64,000 nucleotides of DNA from Teratosphaeria epicoccoides (Eukaryota; Ascomycota; Dothideomycetes; Mycosphaerellales; Teratosphaeriaceae), in NCBI GenBank assembly GCA_021401465.1, contig JADDMT010000042.1:186001-250000 (forward strand), written 5' to 3'. The translations under genes and the position numbers were made by a program. Position 1 is the first letter of the stretch, and every line of letters starts with the position of its first letter. The notes below the pieces were generated by a model. It was not told where the DNA came from. It worked only from the letters and a program-made list of their open reading frames with translations, and did not search any database. This document shows, piece after piece, positions 10,800 to 21,323 of this stretch.

Positions 10800-11584
10800 A
10801 GACCCCTCCAAGGCAGCAAGGCTTCAAAGCTCTCCTCATCTGACAACCCTATGGAGCGTGCCAGTGACGATAAATCCTACGATCGATCCCACAATCAATC
10901 TTTGACGATTATGTACGGAAAGCTGACAGGTTCTATCCTTAAGCAGTAAGTGCGAGCAGCTCCCAACGATATAGTGTTCCTGGTGCTGGCGGCGTACACC
11001 ATGCATTCTTCCTGGGTTTATGAAGTGTTGCATAGCAGCGGAGGCGTTGAGATTGGAACCTTGGCGGCATGGCATCTGGTTGTGCAGCAGCAAAGGTGCA
11101 GAGACGCATATTTCTTGACGTTGATGGGAATACGATGGCTTGATGAGTGAACAGTCGAACCGTACGGCGCTTTTGCACTCGTCAGCTACCTTTGCTTGTC
11201 CCCTGATCGCCAGCCACCACCACCTGCATTCGCATGCTTTCATCCGACGTGATACATTGACTCGACTCGTACACATCGATAACCAGCTCTGCTTCTTGGT
11301 GGTCACTATTATTGTATGCTGTCGGGCGTTCCGCAGTCATCAGACAAGGTGTACAATTCTTCGCGACTGCCCGAGTTTCAAAGCGCGTCGCGGAATGGCC
11401 CGCATCTGTTTTGGGAAGCACGTTGAAAGGTGTCAGGTAGTGCATCACAATCGTACAACATCTTCGTCCACTCTCCCCTCCCACAGCAACATATACACAC
11501 ACGCATTGCAAATCACTGGCTGCACCCGATCGCAAATTTGCCGGCACTATTTGACTGGTCCGTCGGGACCGGGAAGCAGACAGG
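10800..11584. other. Intergenic region
   Basis: Upstream region of ERD2. No coding frame or clear element is recognised. Confidence 0.55.
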
Positions 11585-12551
11585 ATGAACATCTTCAGGA
11601 TAGCGGGTATGCAAAGAGCTGGGCAGTGAATGGAAGTAAGCATTGGAGGCTAATGGGATTTCAGCGGATTTGTCGCATTTGGCGTCCATTTTGATTCTGA
11701 TAGCGAAGATGCGGAGCTCGAGTGTATGGACGAAGACTGCATAAACATTGCTGTCGGGGACGAATGCTAAGGGTCGTTGGCAGAGCGCATCCGGAATCTC
11801 TTTCAAATCGCAATTCTTATACCTCGTCGTCTATGTCTCGAGATATCTAGGTACGAGGCCAGAGGGGATCGGAGAGGGAGTTTGAAAGCGGCACACTCTG
11901 GCTAACGGGCGTGTCACGGCAGACTTATTCTGGACCAACCCAACCCACAGTGTTTGGAATACCTGCTTCAAAATCATCTTCATTGGCGCCCAGTCGTACA
12001 TCGTATACCTCATGCTCGTCGACTACAAGCCCACGCACGACCCGAATCAAGACACCTTCAAAGTCGAGTACCTTCTGGGTGGAGCGCTTGTCTTGGGGCT
12101 GGTATGGCCGCCAGAGTACAAGGTCACGGAGGTACGAAACATCAGCGGGATGGATGGCGCGAGCAAGGTGCTTGTTGCTGGATAGTGAGTCTGACACGCG
12201 CTGGACAGGTACTCTGGGCATTCTCCATCTGGCTTGAGTCTGTCGCCATTCTGCCACAGCTCTTCATGCTGCAACGGACCGGCGAAGCAGAAACAATCAC
12301 GACGCACTACTTGTTCGCGCTCGGCGCGTACCGAGCTCTCTACATCCCGAACTGGATCTACAGGTTCTTTGCCGGCGACAAGATCGAGCCGATCGCCGTT
12401 GTTGCGGGTATCGTGCAGACTGTGCTGTACTCGGATTTCTTCTACATCTACTGGACTAAGTATGGAACGCCGAAATGCAGTGAAGACGCTTGCTGACTTG
12501 TGGCGCGACTACAGGGTGCTACAAGGCAAGAAGTTCAACTTGCCGGTATAA
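11585..12551 (+). CDS. ERD2: ER lumen protein-retaining receptor (KDEL/HDEL receptor)
   Basis: Six exons: 11585-11606, 11665-11723, 11784-11850, 11923-12131, 12209-12459, 12515-12551; introns of 55-77 nt with GCTAAC/GCTGAC-type branches. The product has 214 aa, the usual ERD2 length. It starts MNIFRIAADLSHLASILILIAKMR and contains SGISFKSQFLYLVVYVSRYLDL, FKIIFIGAQSYIVYLML, DTFKVEYLLGG, then IWLESVAILPQLFMLQRTGEAE and HYLFALGAYRALYIPNWIYR. The seven-helix receptor binds C-terminal K/H/RDEL tetrapeptides in the acidic Golgi and returns escaped ER proteins by COPI vesicles. The frame is intact in all exons although the genes on both sides are broken. A protein ending in RDEL is encoded at 34.0 kb. 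Confidence 0.95.
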
Positions 12552-12930
12552 GGCAGCGCAATGCGGCTTAGGTGTGGACGCATGAGTCGGCATTGGTGCA
12601 AGTGCAGGCGTGATATCTGGTGCTAGAGGGAGGCAGGCGTCAAATTGCATTGCACGGCGTCAGGCGCCGGATCTTTGATTCGGGTTCATGATACCCATGT
12701 GGCCATGGCAAGATCATTCAAGATCTTTCAGGTATGCAGTAGAATGAAACAGATATGCATCACTGTATTCATTGCATGAAAGAGGATGCGGCAAACGGGT
12801 GCTACCTGCCCTGCCCTGACCAGACACCAGGATCTGGTCACGCTGTCCGCTCACGCGGCCCTAGGATTGGTCCCATGTCATTGCCATTGCCATCAGTGCC
12901 CTCACCAGACGAGTCTCACACTACAATGTG

Positions 12931-13401
12931 CTATGATCGCCGACTCCTCCACCACCACCCAAGATAACCACGGTCTGTAATCCTCACGCCGTCGACATTG
13001 AACGCATTCGTCGACTCGTACGGCTGATTTCGCGGGTGCAAGTGCCAATAACTCCCAGCGCTACGATCGAACTCCTCCGGCTTCGAGATTTCGTGTTTGA
13101 CTGCTTTGCGTGAGCCGTTGCTGCTGCTCGGTCTTCCCGTAGCCATGACTGCCATAACGGTCGTTGCTGGCATGCCGCAGGAGCGGTTTCGGCTCTGCAG
13201 GTCGTTTGCCGTATGAGCATTGGTGTGGATCTGTGGCGGGCTCGATGTTTGGGATGATGATGGACCAGTGTGTGTGGCGGCTTCGTAGGACGGCGGTGGT
13301 TCTTCGTATGTGGGATCCGTTGAGGAAGGAGTTCGACAGCCTAGATCTTCTGTTCTTGATCTTTTCTGCTCACTTTTAGCCTCCACGGCGCTGACGGGCA
13401 T
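12931..13401 (-). CDS. Hypothetical 156-aa protein with a PPPSYE motif
   Basis: One open frame from ATG 13401. It is hydrophilic and Ser/Thr/Pro-rich, with EEPPPSYEAAT at about 33-43 (a PPxY ligand for WW domains, common in fungal trafficking adaptors) and a Trp-rich, basic end (GYLGWWWRSRRS). I recognise no domain. It could be one exon of a longer gene, a decayed gene or chance. Base composition resembles the nearby coding DNA. It lies downstream of ERD2 in convergent orientation. Confidence 0.35.
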   Translation of the reverse strand: MPVSAVEAKSEQKRSRTEDLGCRTPSSTDPTYEEPPPSYEAATHTGPSSSQTSSPPQIHTNAHTANDLQSRNRSCGMPATTVMAVMATGRPSSSNGSRKAVKHEISKPEEFDRSAGSYWHLHPRNQPYESTNAFNVDGVRITDRGYLGWWWRSRRS

Positions 13402-13813
13402 TATGAGATCTGCTATCCGTGCCCTGAATCACACGTTGTGGTACAGAAGCGCATTTGCTGCTGAGAGTGGTGTCGAGAAGCGAGGGTGCACCCGACCAAC
13501 AGGGCGAGTTGCAGGAGTGGCAGACTCGATCGTCTTGGCAGAGCTGGTCTCGGAAGTTTCAAGCGTCGAGCAATCTTGGCCTTGTGAAGTCCCCAGCCGA
13601 GGGTCGAAGATGAGTCACGCGGCCCAAGAGCATTTGAAGACAAAGGCTGTGCATGCATGACCGATCCCACGATCAGCCCCGGATCCTTCGCGTTGGAATC
13701 CAATCACGTGCCGAGGAGATGTTCATCCTGCGTTCGTGTCTGATGGCCTCTATTCCCTCAAATTGTTGATCGATCCACGCGGTTCCATATTGCTATGATG
13801 GTGACATGAGCTA

Positions 13814-14870
13814 TCATATCATGTCTCTCTCGTATATCGCGGTGCCTCCATGAATTTGACCAGGCGAAGGCGACCTCTCATACTTCTGCCCATTCCAGTA
13901 GTTCTCAGATGGTGCAGGTACAAGATGCGTGCTCGCCACATCTGGAGGCGAGTTTGTCGGTGAATGGACCCAATTCTCTCCCTCAAAACCTCTCATTTGA
14001 AAAAATTCGGCGCTGTCTTGTGTTCCTGCTGAATCAGCCCTGCCATGGTGTGAGTCTGCAGGTCTTGCCGTCGGCGCCGGCATCTCATAGTATTCTCCGT
14101 TGCGATTATGCTTCCGACTTCGCTTGGCCGTTACCTTCTGGACACGTTTACGTGCTGCACCGATGGCGCCAGTCTGCACCTGAGCGGATCGCCATTGCTT
14201 CCAACCCCCATTGCGATGTAATTCCTTCCAAAGCGGAATGATACGGCCGATGCCCCTGATCAAATCCATTGGGTTGGACGCGTCCAATATGGCGCTGCCC
14301 AAAGGCATTGGAGCCTCTCCTGGCTTTGCCTTCGATCCATATTCAGTGCTTGAGAACGCGTACCAGAAACTCAGACTGAACAGTACCATCTCCGCACATG
14401 TGCATAATCCTGGAATGCCCCAAACAATGTCGTTGTAGCTGAATTGACCGCTCGTCTGGATGATGTCTTCCTCTAGTAGCAGACTGAATATCCAAGCCTG
14501 GGTGAAGCGAATGAAAACGATCACTTTGAAGCAAAACAGCTTGCTGAGACCTCGCTTTAGCTTCATGTGACCCTTCATGTGGTTTCGAAATTGCCAGATA
14601 AACGTCGCCAATCGGGTCGATGTACTGAGCAATCTCGTAGCTGTACAACTCGAAGAACGCCACCAGAGAATAGACTAGTGTGCTCAATGTGATTCGGATG
14701 ATCTGTCGCTGTTCCTGAGGCGCGCGATAGCGCTGCAGATGCAGCACAATCAGCGAGAGTGAGATGCAAGCAGTCGCCAGTGTGCAGCCGAGAGCTGCCC
14801 AGAGCATTGGTTGCCAGAATGAGCCTCGCACGCCATAGTCGTCGGCACCCTCTGGAATTGAACAGCTCAT
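13814..14870 (-). pseudogene. Ost-alpha/TMEM184 (DUF300) family membrane protein with internal deletion
   Basis: The N-terminal frame (from ATG 14870) shows ISLSLIVLHLQRYRAPQEQRQIIRI, TLVYSLVAFFELYSYEIAQYIDPIGDVY, the start of the solute_trans_a fold. The C-terminal half continues in a different frame from about 14605: FIWQFRNHMKGHMKLKRGLSKLFCFK, VIVFIRFTQAWIFSLLLEED, IPGLCTCAEMVLFSLSFWYAFS, then a basic and Ser-rich tail to 13814. In family members roughly 100-130 residues with the middle helices separate GDVY from the block before HMK. Here they are missing and the frame changes at 14595-14609. An intron cannot restore absent residues, so this is an internally deleted, probably non-functional copy. 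Assembly collapse is the alternative. Confidence 0.65.
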
Positions 14871-15511
14871 TTCAGCGGTGTTGTGAGGTGAGGCAGTAAT
14901 AATGCCAGAGGAAGCAGAGAGGAGCTAAGCAGTCAGCTATATCAGGTCATGAGTTGAGGGTGAGCCAGCATCGCCATCGGGGCGAAGCAGCGATAGACGT
15001 AGCTCAAAGAAGTCTACAAAAGATGATTAGAAGGTGGCAGCGCACCCGAAGGATCGAGTTGGGGTGCGAAAGCGACGCGTGTGTAATTTGACCACCACGC
15101 AACATCGCCCGAAGAAGCAGCCTGGAGGCGGAACGTATAACGGAGTCGCCGAGTCGGTAGCACGCACTGTGAGCGACTATCTTTGGGTCCCGGCTGCGCC
15201 ACATGACTCTTGTCGTCCGTTGAAGGTCTACGATGCGAAATCAGCAGGCGCAGCAGAAACAAATGGCGAGTGCAAAGGATCCTTGATCATGATGAGGCTG
15301 GCAGAGGTGTCTTGCGTGACTGTAGATCTGGGCGCCGCGTTGATGCCAAGAATTGGACACGGTAGCGAGATCTCGCACTCTATACCTCTTTTGGACACTC
15401 AGAATAAATTTGGCAGAACACCTACATGTGCCCTTTAGCAATGATACATTACAAGGTTGCGTGCGGGTATGGACGACCAGCTACAGCGTTGCTAACCCAG
15501 GCCTTCTCCAG
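14871..15511. other. Intergenic region
   Basis: Between the Ost-alpha-like remnant and the lysozyme-like remnant. Nothing is recognised; no 5' half of the lysozyme-like gene is visible in it. Confidence 0.5.
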
Positions 15512-15812
15512 TCTCACAATGGCACCGGCTCATACCACACGGAAATCTCTACCGGCGGAGCACCCAAGTCGCCTGAGGTGGTCTCGGATCCATGCCCTGT
15601 AGCTTCCATCCAGCAAATGATACATGACAGCGTTGCTGGTACCTCTAGCGGCGACGGACTCCAACAGCTTCAGGCCTCTTCTGGCGGCGCAAGCGCTGGC
15701 GCTCAGGCCTATTACAAGGCCGCAAGGAAGTTTAATGGCGGGTCGATCGCCAGTGACGGTGACTTGAGGCGTCGCTACCAAGAGTTATGCTTCAGATGTT
15801 GTAAACCGGTGA
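15512..15812 (+). pseudogene. C-terminal fragment of a secreted lysozyme/transglycosylase-like protein
   Basis: After an acceptor-like GCTAAC...TCTCCAG (ends 15511) the frame reads a Ser/Thr linker, then DPCPVASIQQMIHDSVAGTSSGDGLQQL, QAYYKAARKFNGGSIASDGDL. The family ending (VATKSYASDVVNR) follows only after a frame change near 15765-15785. As I recall it, this is the C-terminal region of fungal secreted proteins with an SLT/lysozyme-like fold that carry a GTxSGDGLxQ...YYxAAR motif. The N-terminal catalytic part is not found upstream, so the copy is truncated as well as shifted. The family name is from memory and is the weakest part of the call. Confidence 0.5.
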
Positions 15813-16116
15813 AGTGGCACGCTGAGGGACGGTGCTACTGGATGCACTCTAGATTCTACGTCGCAAGTCTATACTCTCATCCTGCATTTGCCCACAAGCT
15901 GTAGTGCGACAATATTGTCACGGACCGCTGCATGCTCAGATAGCATCCTTGGTAAGTATAACTTCTGTATAGCCTATTATGATCGTGTCACACCCCTCCA
16001 CCGCTTTGTTGACCCTCCGATCGTTCATCATATCGCTTCCCGGTCCTGCGCGGCTCTTGGGTTATGGCATCAGCAGAAGATGCCAATATGACAGTCTCTT
16101 TCAATGACACCTGCTG

Positions 16117-18275
16117 CTATCCAATCCGCGAGTCACGACCCTTGTCACAAGGCGACTTTTGTCCTGTTGCAACGTCGCAAAGGCTAGAATTCCCAGATGG
16201 CAATACAGCTGGCAACGCAGATCCGGCAGTCGATTTTGAGCCTCGGCCCAGGTCCAACTTCGTCAAGCGCAGATCGACGCGTGAAGAACCGTTGCTCGTC
16301 GAGTCCGTTTCACCAGCAGTTGACTGTGAGCCTGAGTCCAGGTACAACTTCGTCATTCGCAGTTCGACGCACGAAGAATCGTCGCCCGTCGAATCCGTTG
16401 CTTGCGTCGCTTCGCCCTTCACATTCTTCCTGGGCTGGTCCTTCAAGACTGGACACAGCAAGACGCAAGCGAACATGATGCCGAAACAGACACCCCAACT
16501 CTTGCCTACAGCTGATGCATATGCGACGCTTATGGCGCGTTGGTCTTCTGTCGAATAATTATTGACTTTGGGCTTCGAGAAACTTGACTTGGCCAGTGTT
16601 TGTAGATGCGTCGGAAGTGCTTGCTTGAGCCAAGTTTTAACACACATCGAGAACAAGCCAGTGCCCCAGGCACCACCAAAGAATCTGAGGACGTTTCTTG
16701 CCCCTATAGCAACCGCATTTTCCTCTTTGCTGACCTGCGTCCGTATAGCATTGACAGAGACCTGGAATGTGCATCCGGTTCCAAGCCCAACTAGAATCTC
16801 TACAAGACAGATGGCGAACGGCGGCCATGTCTCGCCGAATAACGCTAACAGCGCCATAGCAAGCGCCCCTTCGGAAAGTCAGATTGCTGATATCCCGCTC
16901 AAAGGTCATGAGCCACCTACAGCATATGAAGCCGAACCACAGACTCAGACTCCAGCTTTTCTGCCCACGTTGGATACGTCTCCCAGTGACTTGACCTGCG
17001 AGTGTCGAGACGAGTCCGTGTGTCACGATGTACGGTGCAATAAAGGCAGCGGAGATCATGACCGGTTCGTTGCGAACGACTTGCCAGTAGTACTATAGGC
17101 TATGTAAGATCGGCAGACATCAGTGTCAGGTAATGGCTTGGCAGAACTCACAGGCATATACGTCAAAAAGGCCCAATACACGGCGCCGAACAGCATCTGG
17201 GCATCCCGGGTGAGCGTTATCATCTTTGCAGGGTCACCAGCAGAGGGCGGGACTTACATTCTGCGTATAGATCGCAAAGATGGTCCTATTCATGAACAGG
17301 GTGAACGGAACGATGGGACGAACGCCCGTTCGGTCTGGCAGCCGAGTAATTGCCTGTAGCGTTCTGCTGCCCACAATTACAAACAACGTAGTGGCGGCAC
17401 ACGCAACAGCGAACAGCGAGGTTGTTATCTCTGAACTCCAGCCAAAGTCTGGTCCTTCGGTCAGTGCTACGACGGCGGTCGCGACCGCTAAGGCGCCTAA
17501 ACCAATTCCTGACCAGTCGACAGCCCTGGCCTGTTTTGTAGCCTGGTCCCATGTTGACCATGGTACTTTAGACGGTACAAATAGCCAGACAAGTGCGCCA
17601 GTCACTAATGCCAGAGTCGCGATTGCAATGTGTAGCAAGTACCAGTGCTGGGCACTGCTGGTGATCAGTATAGCTCCCAAAAAGGTTCCTGTAAGACTGC
17701 CGAGGGCAACGCTTATGCCCTGAATGCCTTGGTATCGCTCGCGTTTACCCAGCGGAAGGAAGTCATTTTGCGCGATATTCACCTTTACAGAGCACATCTG
17801 GTCAGCAAAATGCAATGATTGACGACGTGAAGGTCGGTACCAAATTCGATATGCTGCCAGTTGCCAGACCTGCGATCGCTCTTGCAATGTAGTAAAACGC
17901 ACTGCTCTGCAGAAGGGCGCATGCAGCAGCAAGCAGAGAGGCTACGGTCAGAATCAACAACGAGGTCAAGAGCATCCGCTTTCGTCCGAGGATGTCGCTC
18001 AGATATCCCAGCAAGCATTGTCCAACTGTCGAGGCCACAAGAGCGGCGGTCACCGCCCAGCTGATCGTGTTTCCAGCATGGAATCGTGCAGCAATGGTGG
18101 ATAGAATGATGGGCACGCCAACGAGATCCGTAAACGCTGCACCGTTGGCAGCATTGAGTGCTATACAAGCAAGTATAAGCTGTCGTCCTTCCAGGTAGTT
18201 GGTTTGGTCTTTCTGTTGCATTGTGAAGAGTTCCCGAGTCTCGGCTCGCTTGTGCCGGGCAACACGAATCTCCAA
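16117..18275 (-). CDS. MFS drug/metabolite efflux transporter, DHA2 (14-TM) type
   Basis: Five exons (18275-17841, 17782-17258, 17196-17152, 17092-16921, 16868-16117) join in frame to 642 aa; introns are 52-61 nt. Splicing restores ISNLVNIAQNDFLPLGKRERYQGI and LWFGFICWALAMALLALFG across boundaries, which supports the model. Visible MFS features: GYLSDILGRKRMLL (motif A, loop 2-3), RAIAGLATGSISNLV, GSLTGTFLGAIL (motif C-like), VDWSGIGLGALAV, and GLGTGCTFQVSVNAI. Substrate unknown; relatives export toxins, drugs or siderophores at the plasma membrane. No biosynthetic cluster is next to it. The C-terminal tail holds two 30-aa tandem copies (see repeat at 16223-16402). The frame is intact, unlike its neighbours. 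Confidence 0.88.
16223..16402 (-). repeat. 90-bp tandem duplication inside the MFS transporter C-terminus
   Basis: Two diverged 90-bp units (16223-16312 and 16313-16402) encode 30-aa copies of the pattern ST..SS.V.LR.TKL.L..GS.STAG. Length is kept in frame. Divergence shows it is not recent. Confidence 0.75.
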
Positions 18276-20355
18276 GACGCGGGATGGAGCTGGTTTGTCG
18301 GCCTTGTCCGGATGATTATTCGAACGAGGATCGCGCTGAACGACAGACTCAGACGTGAGATGGTGGTATCTTGAGCCAATGAAAGTATGACAGTGGTAGG
18401 CGGACTACGGTGACGAGCCCAACCTTGCGTTTCGCGCAGGAACACATAAGTAAGTACACAAGGTGGACCTGACGAACTCAAAGTTCGCGTGTTCGTGTTG
18501 CCACAACATAACCATGCTTCTGTGCTTTTCGAAGGTCCACTTAGAAATCCGCACAGGTGCCTCGAGATCGTTGAGGCATTACGCCAGAGCTATGCAATGT
18601 TGAAGATTCCTGTACATGTTCCAGTCTACGAAGCCAGCGTGACATCCTGCCTACTGAGGGTGGACATCAGGATGTAAAAGTGGACAATGATTGCATCTCA
18701 GACTTCTTGTGAAGCCACGGTCGAACACCTGCATGTCGACATTTTCCTTTCGAGATGACGCACGAAACGCTAGGTCCCGATAGATGCCTTATGCACGCAA
18801 TAAGTGCGTATGCAGGAAGGCAAGACCATTCAGGCGTGAGATCAAACATGAAGGCTTCGTGGCTAGAGCTCGGTCGATCCTTCGATAAGGCTGAGGCGTA
18901 TGTTGCAGACCCATTTTACCAGCCTCCGATGCTCTTCCAAACAATGCAGGTACATGTGTATACAGTCTGACGATCCACAATCGCTTGCGTCAAGGTTCAC
19001 GTGCCACGTTGTCGCGCAAAGCGCTGGCGAAGGAGTTCGACTTCCTAATCCGGCCCGCTGCGACACACCGCCATCATTAAATGTGCGACCCCGAGGACCT
19101 AGACAGACCCTCTGTCGCAGTCAACTTCTCGGACGGTGGTGTGCAACCATCCATAATCAAGCGCCAACTGCATTTCTGGCCAGACCAGCAAGTCCAGAGT
19201 CATGCTCTACACCCTTGGCATTGCTTGGTGTGGCATTGTCAATTCTTCTGCAACCTTTCAATATATGACTTGGACACAATGCGTGATGTTGACCGCGTTC
19301 AGCCACTCCGGTATTCCTCGCACGCCATTGCTGCTGAGGTGTGCTCCGGGGTTTCCATGCAATGAGCCAGAGAGCGTTCAGGATTTATGTGAGCGTGGCC
19401 GGCATCCGTGCTGAAAAGTCGGCAGTGATTCTACAACAACCAAACAAGTCAACAGATCGGTCGACAAGATTGGCCGTGCCATCAGTCATCCATGGCCGGG
19501 GTCCATCAACGGCGACAAGCACAGTCAACCGCATCACGAGACACTCGGCCATATTGACATTTTGAAAACCAGTCAACCGTATCGGCAAGCAGTCAAACGT
19601 GCTGTCAAGCACTTTACCATTTCGTCAAGCGGTCAACCTCCGGTTAAGCAGTCGACCATGTCGTATGCTGTCACGCAGTAGCCTGGTCCGGACACTCTGT
19701 GCAGCTGATTTCTCAGTACATTTTCGTATCGACTCTGATTTTCAGCTCCCGGTGAAGCACACGTTCCTTAGCCAAAATCCAGCATACACAGACGCGGCCA
19801 ACCATGGCGTCAGCTTCTGCGACCTACGCACTGCCGCCAGACTTTGGGATTTGGGCGTACGAGCTATCTGGTACTGGATCCCACGCATGGCATAGCATTT
19901 CCACCTATTGTCGCTCCCTAGAACTCTTTGCGGTCATGATGAGCGTCAGGTTGCGCTTCCTCAAAGCTATCTGTCTCGATAACGCCGATGCTGCTTGCCT
20001 CAAGCGCAAAGACGCAATGTGGTCAGGTTGGCAGGCGCAAACTGCGCCAAAAGCTTCGCAAGGAAGAGGGCGCTCATCGGAAGTACCGAGCCGATGTGCA
20101 ACGCTTTACTTCTCTGCTGCTCGGGTGCTTCTCCAACCACAACCGCGATGACTTCGAAAGGAGGCCTTCGCAGCTCCTATATTCGATGCGCGCTTGCATA
20201 TCTCGAGAATATCGACGTTGCAGATGGCCACAAGGTCACGAGCGATCATGGCAACCTTGATTCCAACTTGAGCATCGACTCACTCCGTTGGCGTGCATAT
20301 CTGGAATTCCCGAGGCAGAGAGCCATGCCCTTCCTGTTCGCTGCCAATCTACCCA
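18276..20355. other. 2.1 kb gene-poor region
   Basis: Between the transporter and ZIM17. No recognisable gene. A diffuse GTCAAC/GTCAAGC-rich segment lies at 19441-19665 (see separate entry). Confidence 0.5.
19441..19665. repeat. Degenerate GTCAAC-rich repeat tract
   Basis: About eight copies of (A)GTCAA(C/G) or GTCGAC, most within an AAGCAGTCAACC-like context, are spread at irregular intervals. It looks like a decayed simple or tandem repeat. No coding sense. Confidence 0.45.
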
Positions 20356-20931
20356 TCATACCGCCCTTCCCTTACCCGTCCTAATGGCCTCCACCGCTTC
20401 ATCGGGGTAGAACTCGACATCACCATCCTCGCCCAACCGTCCCTTCTTCAGATACTGCCCTTTCTCCTTCAAAATATCCTCCAACGTGACTCCCTTGTCC
20501 GAGAAAATCTTCAGATGATCACTGATTAAATGCCTGTTCTTGCAACCCGGACACGTGACAAGTGTGGTACCGAAATGGTATGCTTGTTTCGTGATGCGGT
20601 GGGACGAGCGCGCTAAACACTTGCGACACGTGAAGGTCATCTCGTAGGCAGGCTCTTGTGCTTTGCGGGCAGCGATGTCCTCGGGTGATTGGGAGGGGTC
20701 GCCTGCATTGTCGGTGAGAGGTTTGCTGGGTGATGGGTGCGAGGATGGTGGTGTTGCAGTTGATTCGCTACGGATTTGGTGCTGGCGCTGGTTTGCTATG
20801 CTGGGCGATTTAAGGTGGTGGAATGGTAGTGACTGTCGCAGATGAAGGCAGCCCCGCGCCTGTGATAGTCGCATGGACGCATGATGGAATGCTGGTCGGG
20901 CGGCGGATCGTAGTAGTGATGCGCTATTCAT
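20356..20931 (-). CDS. ZIM17: DNL zinc-finger protein Zim17/Tim15/Hep1 (mtHsp70 escort)
   Basis: Intronless, 191 aa. An Arg/Ser-rich N-terminus without acidic residues for about 50 aa is a mitochondrial presequence. Then comes the DNL zinc finger: EMTFTCRKCLARSSHRITKQAYHFGTTLVTCPGCKNRHLISDHLKIF, with two CxxC pairs binding zinc and the conserved H-R-K/Q-Y/F core. Zim17 keeps mitochondrial Hsp70 soluble and supports protein import and Fe-S cluster biogenesis in the matrix. The tail LEDILKEKGQYLKKGRLGEDGDVEF is also typical. It is divergent from cullin-3, sharing a 392-bp upstream region. Confidence 0.95.
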   Translation of the reverse strand: MNSASLLRSAARPAFHHASMRLSQARGCLHLRQSLPFHHLKSPSIANQRQHQIRSESTATPPSSHPSPSKPLTDNAGDPSQSPEDIAARKAQEPAYEMTFTCRKCLARSSHRITKQAYHFGTTLVTCPGCKNRHLISDHLKIFSDKGVTLEDILKEKGQYLKKGRLGEDGDVEFYPDEAVEAIRTGKGRAV

Positions 20932-21323
20932 TTTGCAGATATTGTAGAGTCGATTCTAAGGTGTGGAGTGTGAAGTGAAGGTCATGGTGTTGCCGGATCC
21001 GTCACAGAGCTGCAGGGCTGCGATGGTTGCATCCGCTTTCATGCATTTGCCCTGAGACTTTGGCCGTTGGCTGGCTACCGATTTGCATACCACCTTCTAC
21101 TCTCTTTGACACACTCTCTCTCGCTTCGACACCTACATGTACGCATCATTCGAGCGTATCACTTCCGACCCAACTGCCTGCCGCTCAGTCATCTCACGCC
21201 CTCAAATTGCTCTGGCAACAACACACACAGGCGACAGTGCTCAAATCTGCCCCACCATCGCATAAAAGAGACGCGCATATGCAGCCAAAGCGTGGCCTGT
21301 GAGGCCCCGGAACAGAGGATACC
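20932..21323. promoter_or_regulatory. Shared divergent promoter region of ZIM17 and cullin-3
   Basis: 392 bp between the two start codons, with CT-rich stretches (about 21100-21125) on the cullin side. No TATA box is evident. Confidence 0.4.

Noticed and set aside
15034..15438. 134-aa frame before the lysozyme-like fragment
   Set aside because: Not similar to the missing N-terminal half and shows no signal peptide; looks like chance.
18276..20355. Transposon remnant in the gene-poor stretch
   Set aside because: No transposase or reverse-transcriptase motifs, terminal repeats or strong AT bias typical of RIP were seen.
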